Shown here: in pieces, positions 1 through 13,300 of the stretch
How the letters are laid out: the number at the start of each line of letters is the position of its first letter
How positions within the stretch are numbered: the stretch's first letter is position 1
Program-made: the position numbers and the translations under genes
The notes under the pieces: model-generated
What the model was told of the DNA's origin: nothing
The model's input: only the letters and a program-made list of their open reading frames with translations
Database searches by the model: none
Assembly (NCBI GenBank): GCA_000727475.1
Contig: KL647288.1
Coordinates: forward strand, 7,157,414-7,221,413
Source: Sarcocystis neurona
Taxonomy: Eukaryota > Apicomplexa > Conoidasida > Eucoccidiorida > Sarcocystidae
Length of the DNA stretch: 64,000 nucleotides
Direction of reading: 5' to 3'

Positions 1-3000
1 CTCCTTTAATGACGTCCGAATACACCTACGGAGCGGTCAGTGACGGCAGCAGCAGGGTGGATGGGGGAGGATCTGTCACAGAGATGTTCATCCGGAAAAA
101 CTTCGTGCTGCTGCACGAACTTCTTGATGAAGCTGTTGATGGGGGGTACCCACAGCTGCTGGATCTGACAGCTTTGAAGCAGTTCATTTTTCTGGGTAGT
201 TCACGAGGCGTAGGGAGTCATGTTGGAAGTCTGCTGCCTGCCTGGGCGGCAGATTTGCTTGGCACGGGGGGCGGAACCGGCAGCAGCCAGGCGACAGCAG
301 GAGGAGCAGTCTTCGGCGGCAGCACGAGCGGGCCGTTTGGAAGTTTGGGTTTGAAACGTGGAGGAGACAGGAGTATGGGAGCGCTACAGGATGTGCTGCA
401 GTCCAGAAAAATCACCTCTCAGATCACAAGTTCTTGTGCTTGGAGGCCGCCTGGTATAAAGTATCGAAGCAATGAGGTATTTGTTGATGTTGTGGAGTGC
501 GTGAATGTGCTCATCTCTCAGAACGGAGTTGTTCTTCGTGCAGACGTCAATGGACAGGTAATAATTAACTGTAAACTTTCTGGCATGCCCGAGTGCAAGT
601 TTGGTCTAAACGATAGATTTATCGGCGCCGGAGGAGGAGGAGCGAGCCACACTAGTAGCGGAAACGCTGGTGCAGAGAACACCAGTGCTGCAGCAACGCG
701 GCGGCACACGCACACACAACAGCAAGCGCGATGTTCCCTATCAGCGTCTGCCAAGCAGGTCTCTGGACAGACTGTTGACCACGCTGCTGTTGGAGGCCCG
801 GGTGGAAGCGGCGCCAGCGCCCGAGCTCAGAAAAAGGAGGCGCACCACCAGCAGCACGCAGAGTCTAAAAGACCAGGAGGCATCGTCTTGGATGATTGCC
901 GCTTCCACCAGTGCGTGAGACTGGCCAAATATGAATCTGAACGAGTCGTCACGTTCATTCCTCCCGACGGCGTCTTCCAACTGATGAGCTACCGGTACGG
1001 TACGACGAAGTTTTCTGAGCGGGAGTCTATCAAGCTAGAATTTTGTGCGGATGTGCGGAAGTTCACGCAAATGCATAATATACATATATATATATGTATA
1101 TGTGGTTGCGTAGAGATGAAATGGGTTCGAAGCGTGCATTTGAGGGCTGGTGGAGTGCCGCCGCAGCCTGGAAGGGAACCTCAGCCGTGACAGCCTGTGT
1201 AGCTACGCGCACGTGTGGAGATGCGCAAAGTGTACTCGGGTACACGTTATTGTATATACGTGAAAATACAGATATTGCAAGTGTGTGGGATGCTCGCACG
1301 ACAATTGCACAACTGGAAAACTGCGACATAGCGTATCTTTGTAAGTGGAGGTGTACGTCGGTGTGCGTGTCGCAGTATAGAAGAGAGATTGGCACGTGCC
1401 GTAGCTTATGCGTGTACACATGTGTATATAAATGTACGTACGCGTATGTGGAAGTGATACTGTGTGAGTGTATGCCTATAGGTATCTGCATACATCGGTA
1501 TAGTTCGGCACGTGAGTATGTAGGTATCGCAGCTTGCTTATAGGCACACACACGCTTTTGGAGGAGACGGGTGCCTCTGGTGGTGGAATATCTGGTAGTG
1601 CCGCCACAGTGGGACACGCGTGACCTTGGTACTGTGTTGCTAGGTTGAAAAGGCACCTCAGGATGCCCTGGTGTAGTGTAAGAAGGATGTATTATGTATC
1701 GAAATAGAGTTTCATTTCGTGGGAGAACTACTGAAGTGTCGGTTTTCATAACGCGATTTCGTGCTTGTGCTGCTGATTGGGCGTAGGCAGGACAAGCCGT
1801 TCGGCCCGCCTTTTCATGTGTCCGGTTCATCCAGCGAGGAACAGTATGAGCGACCCGTGAGAGGGGTCCCTATCTATGCATCTCTGTCCGTCCGTGTAAC
1901 GCTGTGCATAACGATTTTGTGCCGTGGCAACAGCGGCCGCGAGGGTAGTTGCTGTGCCGGCAAAAGGCATTGCCCTGTGTGTATTGCATTCACTTCTTAT
2001 CGCTGAAGATTTGCTGTTCTATTCCGTGACAGGTTCTGCACAGCTGTTTTGTAGCGTCTTCGCGTCCTGGTGGGCTTAGCTGCTAGGGAGACCACCGCGT
2101 TACTGACAGCGTTTATTCAGGAAAGCAGAGTCCCGCCGTGAGGTGATCTCACTGCAGATTTAGTACAACGCGGAGGACAACCAAGGCGCGACACGCATAG
2201 CGGCGTACGAATGAACGCGCCGCTCGTAGTGAACATGTATTCCGAAGCAGGCTTAGCCAGGGTTTCTGGCCAGCAGCTCTTTCTGGAATAAGCAGCAGTA
2301 GTGACGGAAAGTTGCTGTAGCCGAGTCGGGTGCTGTTGCTGGAAATCTGCTGACTCGGAGAGAGTCGATGCTCGTAGCGCACGCGCTGCTCCTCAAAAAC
2401 TCCCGCCTCCGGGTACAGTAACCTTAGCGTCTGCTGTTAAGAAGCAGTCGTGACGAGTGGGGTAGTTGTTGAGGCAAATGCAGCAGTCATTGCGCTGCTC
2501 ACAAAGCACGGTGCAGGAGATTGAGAGAGTGGGTCAAATATTTGATAGTTTGTCTCCTGTGCGATCACTGCAGCGTTACTGAGGGCATCTCCCTGCCCTT
2601 CAAGATTTTCCCTCTCCTTCAGGAGCGCTCAGAGACGCGGATGGAATGCATGGTGCTGCTGAAGGCATTATTCCCGAAGAACTTGGCAGCCACAAACGTC
2701 GAGGTGAGAGAGACTGATAAAATCCACGCGCAAAATATAGATACAGCAGCTTGTCTGTCTTGAGAAATGCTTCAGAACAGAGCACTTTTTTACATTTTTG
2801 CGTCACGCACAAAGGTTGTCGGAGGAACGGGCTCCTCGGCTTGGTGTCCTAAGTTTGTCCTGGCACACGGCTGGCGCCTTCCTCGTATATGTAAATGATC
2901 ACGAAGGATTACACCACCGTCTTGTATCTCAGGAATTCATTTCCAAGCGTGCTTTCTTCTGTTGGTTAGACGATTTACTCTAATTATGGTAGGGAAACCT

Positions 3001-5786
3001 CTGTCAACATCCATTATCACGTGAGCGTACTATCTGGAGGAAAATTTCCTTCGAATTGTCACCGTGTGCCTGAGTAGTGGAGGTGCACGTCGACACCGTG
3101 AATTCGCAGACGAGGACGTTAGGTCGACTCAGCCAGCCAGCTTGCAAGCTGAGTCAGCCTTATTCTAACAGCGAATACGGTAAATTATGTCTCTTTGTTA
3201 CAGAGAAGTAAGGAGGAGCTCAAATGTTGCAGCTGCGCGAACATCTTTGTGTCCTTCAATCGGTCGCTTGATCAATTGTCTTTCGATGCGTTTTTTACCG
3301 ACAAGCGTGAAAAACCTACATTCTTGTACAGATTGTGCCCTCGGGCACTTGCCATTTTGCAGCAGTGCGTATGGGTAACCGTCGTGCCGGCTGTTGTATC
3401 ATGTAGCTGCAGAAGACTGCCATTGCTCGCGTGGTGCTCTGATTTCTCGGCCGCCTCAGGCACCTTAACCTTGTGTCGCCGCTTCCCCCGCTGTCAGCTA
3501 CTGACTGCCTTCACATCTTCTTCTAGGAGGACTGGCCGCCGTCGCCCGTCTTTGCTATATCTTTACGTCGTACAGCTGCTACGGCGCAGCTGCTGACTTG
3601 GTACATTGCAGCAGTGTGACGCTTGTTACAAAGATTCCTCACGTGGCTTACGATATCACGCTACGTGCTGCTGCTGGTACGACGGGTACCGTGCAGCTTT
3701 ACGCCTGGTGCTGCGGAGCTCGTTTCCGCTGACTTGAAGAGTTAAAAAGTTTTTGTCTCGTCACTAACTTGCTAAGCTGGTCGTAGGGATGTATTCTGTC
3801 ATCACCTCCGAGAAATTCTCCCTGCAGGTGGTAATTCCTTGCCCACCCAACCTCTGCGGCGTGCATCTTCTGCACGTTGGTGCGGGGAAAGCAGTACTGG
3901 AGCTCGCGCAGGAGGCTGTAGTTTGGAAAATCAGGAGGTAGGTAAAGGTCGTCCATTACTGAAGCAACGATTGAACACGGAACCAAGGAGAATCTATGTA
4001 CGTGCATACGTACACTTGTGTGTAGAACATGTGGCATGTATTATAGTGTGAAGGGCCACAGTGTACGTACAATTGCAAACGGGTGGATCTAGACGCTCAC
4101 AAAGACAAATATTGAAGATAGAAGATCACTCCAGGACCTCCTACTCTGTCACTGTTCACCTAAGGTCGGATTCTACCATGTGCCATTATGGAGCTTGAAG
4201 GTGTCCGTTAGTATTCACTTCTCATTGAAGCACGGAGATGGATCTCTCAGAACATTTGCGAGCCGACTCTTTGCGGAAAGCTGACTGCTCTACGCCTCAC
4301 AGCAGCATCCGCTTCTCGTATCGTCAGCCAGTACGCAAACTTTCTAGCCTGCTGGGCGCTTTTACCGTTGCTCACTCATGATCGAAGTAGTCGCCTGACG
4401 GTTGGAGGCTTTTGTGTTCCCGTTTGGAGAATTACATATCCTTGGGTGAACTCAATGTTTTGTCTAGTACCCCTACAAGCTGTAAGCTCACCACGCAGTT
4501 ACGTGGCGACCGTGGGAGCGGTGCAGAGTTGGTTTTGAACTGTGTGTGTTTTGCCACAGCAGTAGGTCCGCTGTACGCGTGCGCACTTCCACTTTCTGGT
4601 GCTTCGCTGCACTATTTGTTATTTACATTCGCTGTAGACAATCCCGCTGTAAGCGTTTATTCAAACACTAACCTTCTTACGAACAGTGTGCGCAACTGTT
4701 TGTAACGGAAACCTTCGCCTTCGTGCTTCGCGTCGTCGTTTCGGAAGTTGTCGCTGTGGCAGCCACCACTAGATATAGTGGGGGACATCATCTCTCGTGT
4801 AACGTGGTGCTCGCCTACGAACGGCTGTCTGTGTACATTTTTTTAAATACGACGTCTCCAAAAGAACGTTAATCCACAGCGCCTTGCGTTATATGTTAGC
4901 GTGTTCCCCGTGTGTTAGAATCTTCTCCTCGTCGATTCATACCGCGGCGACTGCGCGATTCTCTCCTGTGTGAACTGATGTCTGAAACGTTACTGCCGGT
5001 TTTGCATGAGATGCACTACACCATTTTTACGAGTTTTGCAAGAAACGAGGGGGACTGCAGTGCTCACTTGCTTTGTTACAGGTGCATCGTGAGTAATTCG
5101 ATGCACGCCGTACTACATGCGTGAACTTCCCAGGCGCGGAATGACGTTTACATGAGAAAGTGGGGTCGAAGGTCTTGTTTTAGCGTGTGTTCGTGCCTGT
5201 GAGAGCTTTATATTGAATTATGATTGCATGGAATGCAGCACTTTGCAAGCAGAAAGACCCATTTTCTGGGCCCTTTTTGGGCGTGACTGTACTTGCTGTT
5301 GCTGGCACCGGTCAAAGAGACGTGCGCAACGGAATCAACAGCGTCAACAATTTACGATTGGGGTTTTGACTAAACGGTGCTGAGCACCTTTGTGCTGAAG
5401 TTGAAGGATGCGGCCTTGCCGTTAACGAAATTTCCTGGTGCTCGAACGCAAGATCCACCATTCCTGACCTATAAATTGACATGTATTTGGGCGTTTCGCT
5501 CAGGTTCCCCGGTGGTTCGGATCACTTGCTACGGTACGAGATCCAGCTCTCGCCGACACATGCAGCGCTGTCGAAGAAGGAAGGCGGCGTCGGATGGACA
5601 GCGAAAATGCCTCTTCAGCATTTTCGATGGAAGCGACCGCCCCTTACGTTGCGTTTTACGTTACATATGTTTACCCCGAGTGGTGTGTGCATTCGCTACC
5701 TAAAGATAACGGAGAAGTCGAACTACAGGACCATCAAGTGGATCCGATACGTGACGAAAGCGGGCGCTTACCAGCATCGCTTATAG
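1..5786 (+). CDS. AP-2 clathrin adaptor complex mu subunit (5' end outside window)
   Basis: Medium subunit of the AP-2 adaptor, which recognises Tyr-based cargo signals during clathrin endocytosis at the plasma membrane. Four exons are seen: 1-994, 2574-2703, 3828-3937 and 5504-5786 (stop TAG). All junctions are GT-AG and in phase (2, 0, 2). Exon 1 holds the end of the longin part (FVLLHELLDEAVDGGYPQ) and the start of the mu homology domain (ITSQITSSCAWRPPGIKYR, SGMPECKFGLNDR, VLDDCRFHQCVRL, IPPDGVFQLMSYR). Exon 2 gives ISLPFKIFPLLQE, exon 3 EAVVWKIRR, exon 4 FTPSGVCIRYLKITE and the end IKWIRYVTKAGAYQHRL. The LDDC-FHQCVRL and LPFKI forms favour AP-2 over AP-1. About 100 N-terminal longin residues lie left of the window. 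Two low-complexity inserts enlarge it: a Gly/Ser-rich linker before ITSQ and a roughly 90-residue insert between FGLNDR and VLDDC. Confidence 0.9.
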
Positions 5787-7308
5787 CAGAGTGACAAAGA
5801 ATGATGTGACCGTTTATTCAACCTGCTGGTAACGGCCAACTTTAACGTTTGTCCCAGACTACTTGGAACAGAATACGCTAACTTGTAACACTGTGCCGAA
5901 GTTGCTCTGAAGGAACGTCTGTTCGAAGCGCACACGAAAACGTATAAATTCTGCAGTGTGCGGAATCGGTTTTTACTGTCACCACTTGCAGGTGTGAACG
6001 AGTTTTTATCGTGTACGCTAGCAGCTGCGTGCGCAACACTTGACAGTTCCTACGCGCTGAGGGACAAGATGTGTATCGTGAAATTTAATGCCGGCTTTAG
6101 CACGTGAAATCACCTCGTCTGCCGTGTGCTCGTGTTCCGGATGACTTAGTACGTACCCGCATGCGGTGTAACTAAGCGCGAGTGAGTGAAAGGGAATCAA
6201 TAATTGAGGACAGAAATCAACCTGAAGTGATGCGCTATATGCTCGGCACCCGTCACGTTTCAGGTGCAGCGGCGTCGGTCATTGACCCACATTGTGCAGT
6301 GCCTACAAGCTTTTTTCAGGAAGGCCGCATTTCACGGCTTGACTGCAAAAATGGGTCAGTGGTACCCGTCTTCAGAAGCGTCTGGGACAGGGTGAGATCA
6401 TCTAGATAGGTGACGGAAATCTTGCCGAAGCACTGGGTCACTCGAATCATTATAAGGGACTACGCTGTTACACATGTCAGCATACCGTGTCGATCGTACC
6501 CCTTTTTCTGGAATGTAACGCTGACGTTGAAAAAATAACCTTTGTGTATTGTACGTGCCCGCACGATTCTGAACGTTGCGGTACGACTCAGTGACTGTGT
6601 CCCCGGCGAAATTGTGCATTCGTTCCAAAAGCCATAATGTGGATCTCGTATTTATGAAGGCTGAGGTACGGGTGTCTGGTAATTTCCAGCTGTATACGCA
6701 CATGCTGTCAAACGCAAAACGCATTCGCTTTGTGCCCAACAACATGGCACACTGCAGAAAAAGGATGTGTAAGTAGTACACGGATCAACAGGAAATGAAA
6801 ATTGATAATGAGTTGAAGAGCACTGGGAATGCCATGGATCTCTTTGCCTCTCTGAAGTATCTGTATGCACGGCGCGGCGTCCTCCGTGAACAACTCCCCT
6901 GGCGGGCACTCATATCGAGGAGTTACTTGGCTAAAAACCTTTTACATTGAAAAGATCTTGATGTAAGCAGGATAAAACATTTTGCCAGAAGCACAGCTAC
7001 TTCGCCTGAGGCTGGCACGACGGGAACAAATAGACTGTGTCCCCTCGGTCGCTAAGCAAAAGGATCACGTTAAGTATGCAACAAAGAACAGTAGCACCCA
7101 TCACTCCTCACTGCCTACCCTGTACGGACATACCCGTCAGTGCATCGTCTCAGGTTTCCGCCACATACTTAAGGTTCATCGTGCGTGGTGACAAGCACGG
7201 GGAGCGACCAAAAGCCCGTTTTCTTCTGAATGTTTTCGGCGGTGTACCCCTGAGGCTGAAGTTTGCCCTGCCATATCGGTGCAGCCGTTCAGGCGGGTGT
7301 CGGCATTT
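5787..7308. other. Convergent intergenic region
   Basis: Lies between the 3' ends of the AP-2 mu gene (+) and the PAN/Apple gene (-). It presumably contains both 3' UTRs. Open frames here are short, overlap on both strands and show no domain-like residues. I see no supported gene. Confidence 0.6.
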
Positions 7309-10300
7309 CTAGGCACAGTACTTCGGTCCGGAGACGACGTGGACATTGACGATACCACTTCTGACCGCATCAGGTCCCTTGAGAAAACAACGTCCTGTAT
7401 CCACCTCGAAAGACCAGTAGAAGCACGCCGGGTATCCCATGCAGCGCTTCTGGCAGCTCTCAGGACAGGTCTCCTTCACGTACGGCGCAGAGGACAACGA
7501 TTGATGCTGAATGGGACTGACTTGTGGATGGACAGGTGCTGCGGAAGCGCCGTAGGTGGCGCCGTTGTCGCTCACAGGCAAGTTCGTGCCCCCGTATTCA
7601 ATGGCGATGACGTAGCAGTTGTTGTACAAATCGTCTGGATTATTCACGGGAGGAGGATGCTGAACATGCGAATCGTCTGGATTATTAACGGGAGGAGGAT
7701 ACTGGTTATACAAATCGTCTGGATTATACAATGGAGGAGGACGCTGGCACTCTGGAGGGTAATCCGGCGGCGGAGCAGGGTGTGGGTGTGGGGCCGGCAC
7801 ATCAGGAGAAGGACGTGGCGGTGCTTCAGGGGGTACGGACGGCAGTGGAGGGGGAGACAATTGTACTACGGGTATATCTGGATTCGTGGGCACGGCTTCC
7901 CCACGGCAGTGCTTCGGTCCCGAAATGACGCCCTCAACAGGCAGTTTTGAAAAAAGCTCGGTTCTCTGGTCGTACGGAGAGACGATCTTGAGGACACACT
8001 CAGAGGTCTCAATATGGTAGGAAAATGCTTTGGCGCGCGGCTCTTTCACGCAGATGTGATGGCATTCTGCGACACTTTCTGCACGGTAGACCTCGGGCAG
8101 AGAATCTGCCACGTACACTACGCCGTGTTCGAAACATTCGGTTGATTGAGGAGGAGGCTTCAGAGGACCAGTCGGTGGGCGAGGCTGTTTGCCACAGTCT
8201 TTGCATGTGCAGTTTGTAGTTGGAGGCAGCGGCTTCTGCCATCCGCTCGCTGGATAGTTAACGCATGGAGGAGGCAGCTTGCTGCCCCAACCGCCTTGTG
8301 TACATGGGTGTGAAGGAGGCAGTTTGTTACACTCCGCACATGCGCATACAGCTGGACGAGCAGGTCCTTTGCAGTCCCTCGGTGAGCATCCAGCAGGGGG
8401 TGGGGGCGATGGTCGCACTCTACAGGTGCTAACTGAACAACTCTTGGGTCCAGACACCGCAGAGACCTGCGCGACTTTGTTTCCCGCTGCGCCGAAGCTC
8501 TTCAGGTAACAGAACTTAAGGTCTGTGAGAAAAGTGAAGTAGTAGCAATCTGGATGTAACTGGCAGAGGTGCTGACATTCGCCGGAGGAGGAAACGCTGC
8601 CGTTTTCTATCTTCTGGACGTCGTTTCCGTAATAGTCGATGTCGATCTCGTAGCATTCTGCAGGTAAGACGCATGCAGGAGGGCAGTAAATCGTCTACAG
8701 CCACACAGGCCCGGAACAATCTCCGACGCGACAAGCGGGATAAACCGTATTAGCTGAGAGAGTTCTCCAGGGACTCGAGCGTTGAGAATAAGATGCATCT
8801 AGTGACGACAATGCGATAGACAAGAAAGAATTTCGTTACAGGCGTCTGCAATTTCGACGCTGTTCATGACTTTCTGACGATAGTGTTATTTCTCACCTGG
8901 TGAAGCAGTGCAGTTCTTGGGGCCCGAGATCATTCCGGTGGTGGTTTTATCTTTCTTGCGTCCATTCAGCGCACCAGCAGTTTTCAAATGGCACCCTTTA
9001 GAGGCAGAAATCCACGTCCAGTACTCACAGCGAGGTCGAAGCTTGCAGACGGCTTGACATTGGGCAGCAGTTTGAAGGAAACCATTCTCGAGTTGCTGAA
9101 GGGTGTACCCGGTGTATTCAACGTCCGTCTCAAAACAGCTCACTGTTCAGCGCATTTACACACCAGCATTTGCGGGGGACATAAGTGTACGCAAGTGTAT
9201 CATAGTGACCACTCTTGTGTGTGTTTGCATATACGCAGGTGTGTACAAGTATGCTTGCGAGAACACGCACATAAGTACACGCTCATTCATAGATCAAACC
9301 TTAGACAGATAATACAAAATGAAAGCGAAGTCCACCGCCGACGGCGGAGGGGGGTGGGCGAGGACAGGCGTGGAAGGTAAGGTGTATATGTATTTGGATC
9401 CGTAAGCGCGGGCGCACACGGACGCCCAATGCGTACGTGTCGCATCAGCTACGCACACGTATAGCCTCTCTGAGGGTCTTCCCGGCAAAGGGACGTCGAC
9501 GCAGAGTGCTTGTTGTGCGCCTGAACTTAAGTAACCCTGAGGCTATTCGCGCCGCACCAGCTGCAGACAGTGTTCTCTCCAAGTACTCCCTTCCAGTTCG
9601 AACGGATGTAGGGCGGCTGAGCGGCACTGCCAGATCGAAAGCTACACTGCGTTTCCGGTGCTGAAACTACCATCTTCATTATGCGAATATGCTCACCTGT
9701 CATTTGGCAATGCTTGGGCCCCGAAATAAGCCCGGTGGTGTTATGATCGCGAGTGCGCCCGATGACGGCCTGCTCTGTCTTCAGATAGCAGTTATGTGCT
9801 TTGCCATCCCATGTCCAGAAGTGACAGCCGTCGGTGGCGCGACACAGTTCCTGGCACATCTGGTAGGTCCACACTTGCTGGGTCTCGATTTTCCTGAAGT
9901 CGAACCCTCGATAGTCAACGTCGACCTCGTGGCAGTCTGCACAAGTACAAGGTACGCAGTGAAAAAAGGAGAAATATCGATCCACACAGCAGAATCCACT
10001 GCGCAGACGCAAGGAAGCCTTGAACCCTTCTCCGCGGTGCTCGACAGACTGTTCATCCGTTGACGTGAAGTTTTTTCCGCGCACGTCTACAGCTCCACCG
10101 CAGAAATGCACAAAGCGATGTTCCTGTATAGCACTCTCGAGCCCCGAGTGTATTAAAGCTGTGGCAAACGTATGAGTTCAACCTGGTGGGCCCGGCAAAC
10201 ATACCAGCGGCTTTGGGAACGCAGTCCTTGTGACCGGAGATGAAGTGCTTTGTGGCCGGGTTGCGAATACGTCCGCCTGGCGCATGCTCATCCTTCAAAT

Positions 10301-13300
10301 AGCAACGTTGACCGGCCCGGTCGAAGCTCCAGTAGTGACAGCCTGGGGTGGCGTGGCACTGCATCTGACATATTAGTGCCCCATTGTATTGGTCACCGAA
10401 GCTCTGGAATTTTCTGGTTGCAGATGCTGACGGACCTAGCAAGTCACGACCTTCATACGTAACTTCCTCCTCGACGCAGGAGCCTGCAGGTAGTCTCAGA
10501 AAAACACCAACGGCCAACCGTGCAACAGTAGACACGTCTCCATTATTCTCACATGGGAATACGTAGCGTACTTGAAGCCACAGCTGCTTTGTGCCTCAAA
10601 TCAAGCGCTACCTGTTCTGACTACGGCGGGCGCCATCCGGTTTGCGCTGTTCTGCAGCACGTTGGGAGAGTTTGCACGAACCTGCGGAATGGTTGCTGCA
10701 TTCCCAGCTTCCGGAGATTGTGTGGGGAGATGGAGTTCGTCCGATTGGAGCATACTGGTCTTTCAGATAACAATTACGTGTGCTCTGGTCCCACGTCCAG
10801 AAATAGCAGTCAGGATCCGTCTGACAAAAGCCTCTGCACGTGTCTGCTGAGTACACGGACCCTGTCTCGATCTTCACTATGTCGTGGCCCATGTAGGTGT
10901 ACCCTCGTTCATAGCAAACTGGCCAAAAAGAAACATTTTTCCAGTCAGGACATCGGGGGGAAGAAATGGACGCGCCACTTTTCTCCCAAAGCTATTTCCG
11001 CGCACTTGCGAGTGTCGCCAGTACAATCACGTAAAAGTAAACTATCTCCAATGAAAGAGAAAGTGTCGAAGGCGAACATGTTGTTTCCATTCCACACGGT
11101 ATCCACGACGAGCGCATCATAAGTAAAGACAGTGCACAGGCGGATGCTCTGCTCTAGTTCTGCAACAGTTCACATATGCGTTTCAGTGTGTGCACTTGTT
11201 AGCTGCCAACGTCGAAAGTGCAGACCCTTTCAACGACTTCTGAGACATGCGGTTCAGGTGTCTGTGTTGCGTAGTCCTCAAACGGTAGTGAATGTTCCCT
11301 TACTGGGCGGAAGTGGGCAGCAATACTTTGGTCCTGACACCATGTCTTTGGTGTCTGCACCTTCGCGTCTGCCGAGAAGACCGTAGTTATTCTTCAGGTA
11401 ACAGCTTTGCGTTGTGCGAACCCAACTCCAATAGGAGCAGGACGTGCACTGCTGGCAGAGAGAGCGGCACAGTTCGGGGGAAGTGATTTGTCCATCTTCA
11501 ATCTTTTCAACATCGTAGCCCGTAAGGTCCACACCATTTTCGGTGCAAGCTGCAAACATCACGCGTATTCCAAACCACGTAAAATTGTAACTGGACTGCC
11601 GCAGAAATGTCTTATACTTCGAGGAACAGGAATGTTCATATCCCGGACGTGACGTGAAGTACGAATACGAAACCGAGATGTGTTTGCTCAGTCCACAAGT
11701 GAGTATACCAATCCACCTTCAGGCTGAATTTCTTCATTGAGATGAAGGCCAAGCCGAAGGCACCAGCACTCGCTCAAAGCAAACTGGAACCACCTGCCTG
11801 AGCATACACACATTCAACGCTGTTCTTTAAACGGGTGGGCTTTTTACCTGGCTGACGAGGGCAGAACGCCGGGCCGGAAACCATTCCGCCCGTTTCGATA
11901 TCACTCCGTCGAGCGTGCGTAGCGTATATGTTTTTAAGATAACAGCTCTTTGTAGCGCTGACCCAAGTCCAATACAGGCACCCCGTGGTTTTCTGACAGA
12001 GTGACTGGCAAATGGGCGCGCTCGAGCAACGACCGCTCTCCATTTTTGCGATGTTGTGCCCCGAATAATCGACGTCGATTTCAAAACACCCTGGCAAATG
12101 CCGAAAAGCGACAGAGAGCATTTAGCAGAAAGCAATGCAATTGTTCAAGATGGAGAAGTCGACGACTGGAATTGTCTTGGCATTGTACTCAGAACGTGAG
12201 CTGTCAGGCTTCCAGGGCTGTGGAAAGGAAACGCGGATTGGAGTGGTTGTGCTCAGAGCCGCTACGCATCTCCACTAAAATAAGTAGGGATGGTACGGCT
12301 GTCAGGTGCTTTTCCTCCTCGTGTATTTTCGAACAACACGCGTGTGACCCCTCGTGTCCCACTTCTACTAACAGTCACTGGCTACACTGATACCACTCTT
12401 TCTACAGGCGACACAGTCAACTTCAATTGTGGGTCTGAAGAAACGCATATATCCCTCGGTACCAGGAGGAGAAATGGAACAGAATTTAGGTCCCGAGGCC
12501 AGGCCAAGCTCCTTGGAAACTTCTTTGCGTCCCTCCAAGGCTGTTTTGTCCTTGAGGTAGCAGGCCTGCGTCGCCTTTGACCATGTCCAGTACGCGCATG
12601 AAGCAGTAACTTGGCACAACGTTTGACACGTCACCGGGGTGCGGGCGCGTCTGTCTTCGTATTTGGCAATGTCATGGCCCATGTAGTCAAAGTTATTCTC
12701 CTGGCAGCCTGAGAGCGAGGGCACCCCTCCATACTACTTGCAGGTTGTGCCAGGGCGCAAACCGCAAGCCCGTCCCCGATCGCACAAGTACATGTTCCCT
12801 AACGCACGGTCACTATAAAGTACACGATGAATAGAACTCGCACAACCATCACGGACCGGGCGTGCGTTACTTTTTAACGCCGAAGACGGATGCCAAGTGT
12901 ATATCGTATACTTTAACGAATGCAAATTGCGTTAATCGGTGCTTTCTCGCTGGTCTCGCTTACCAGCAAGGACCGACTGGTGGCAATTCTTTGGACCCGA
13001 GACGAATCCATGCGTTGATTGATCTCTCTTCCACCCCAGCAACGCACTGGCAGACCTTAAGTAACAGTAAAATCGCCGTGAATCCCAAGTCCAATGCGTG
13101 CAAAGGCCGTAGTGGGCGCAAAATTGTTGGCACATAGAAGCGGAGGTCACTTTGCCGTTTTCAATCTCCACCAAGGTGTGTCCTTCGTAACTAACGTCTT
13201 GTTCGTAGCACTTGGAGTCTGTAAAAATTCCATGATCACCAGCGCTTCAAAGGGCCACGACAGTGAGTCCTAGAAGTAACTCTGCCCAACTTTGCCTGGG

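Noticed and set aside
1063..1830. Minus-strand frame of 255 codons opposite the first AP-2 mu intron
   Set aside because: Overlaps an intron bounded by verified AP-2 mu exons, Tyr/His/Thr-rich from CATATA-type repeats, no domain.
7279..7950. Plus-strand frame of 223 codons opposite the last PAN exon
   Set aside because: Exact shadow of PAN domains 14-15 and the proline repeat; Arg/Val/Ile-rich mirror composition.
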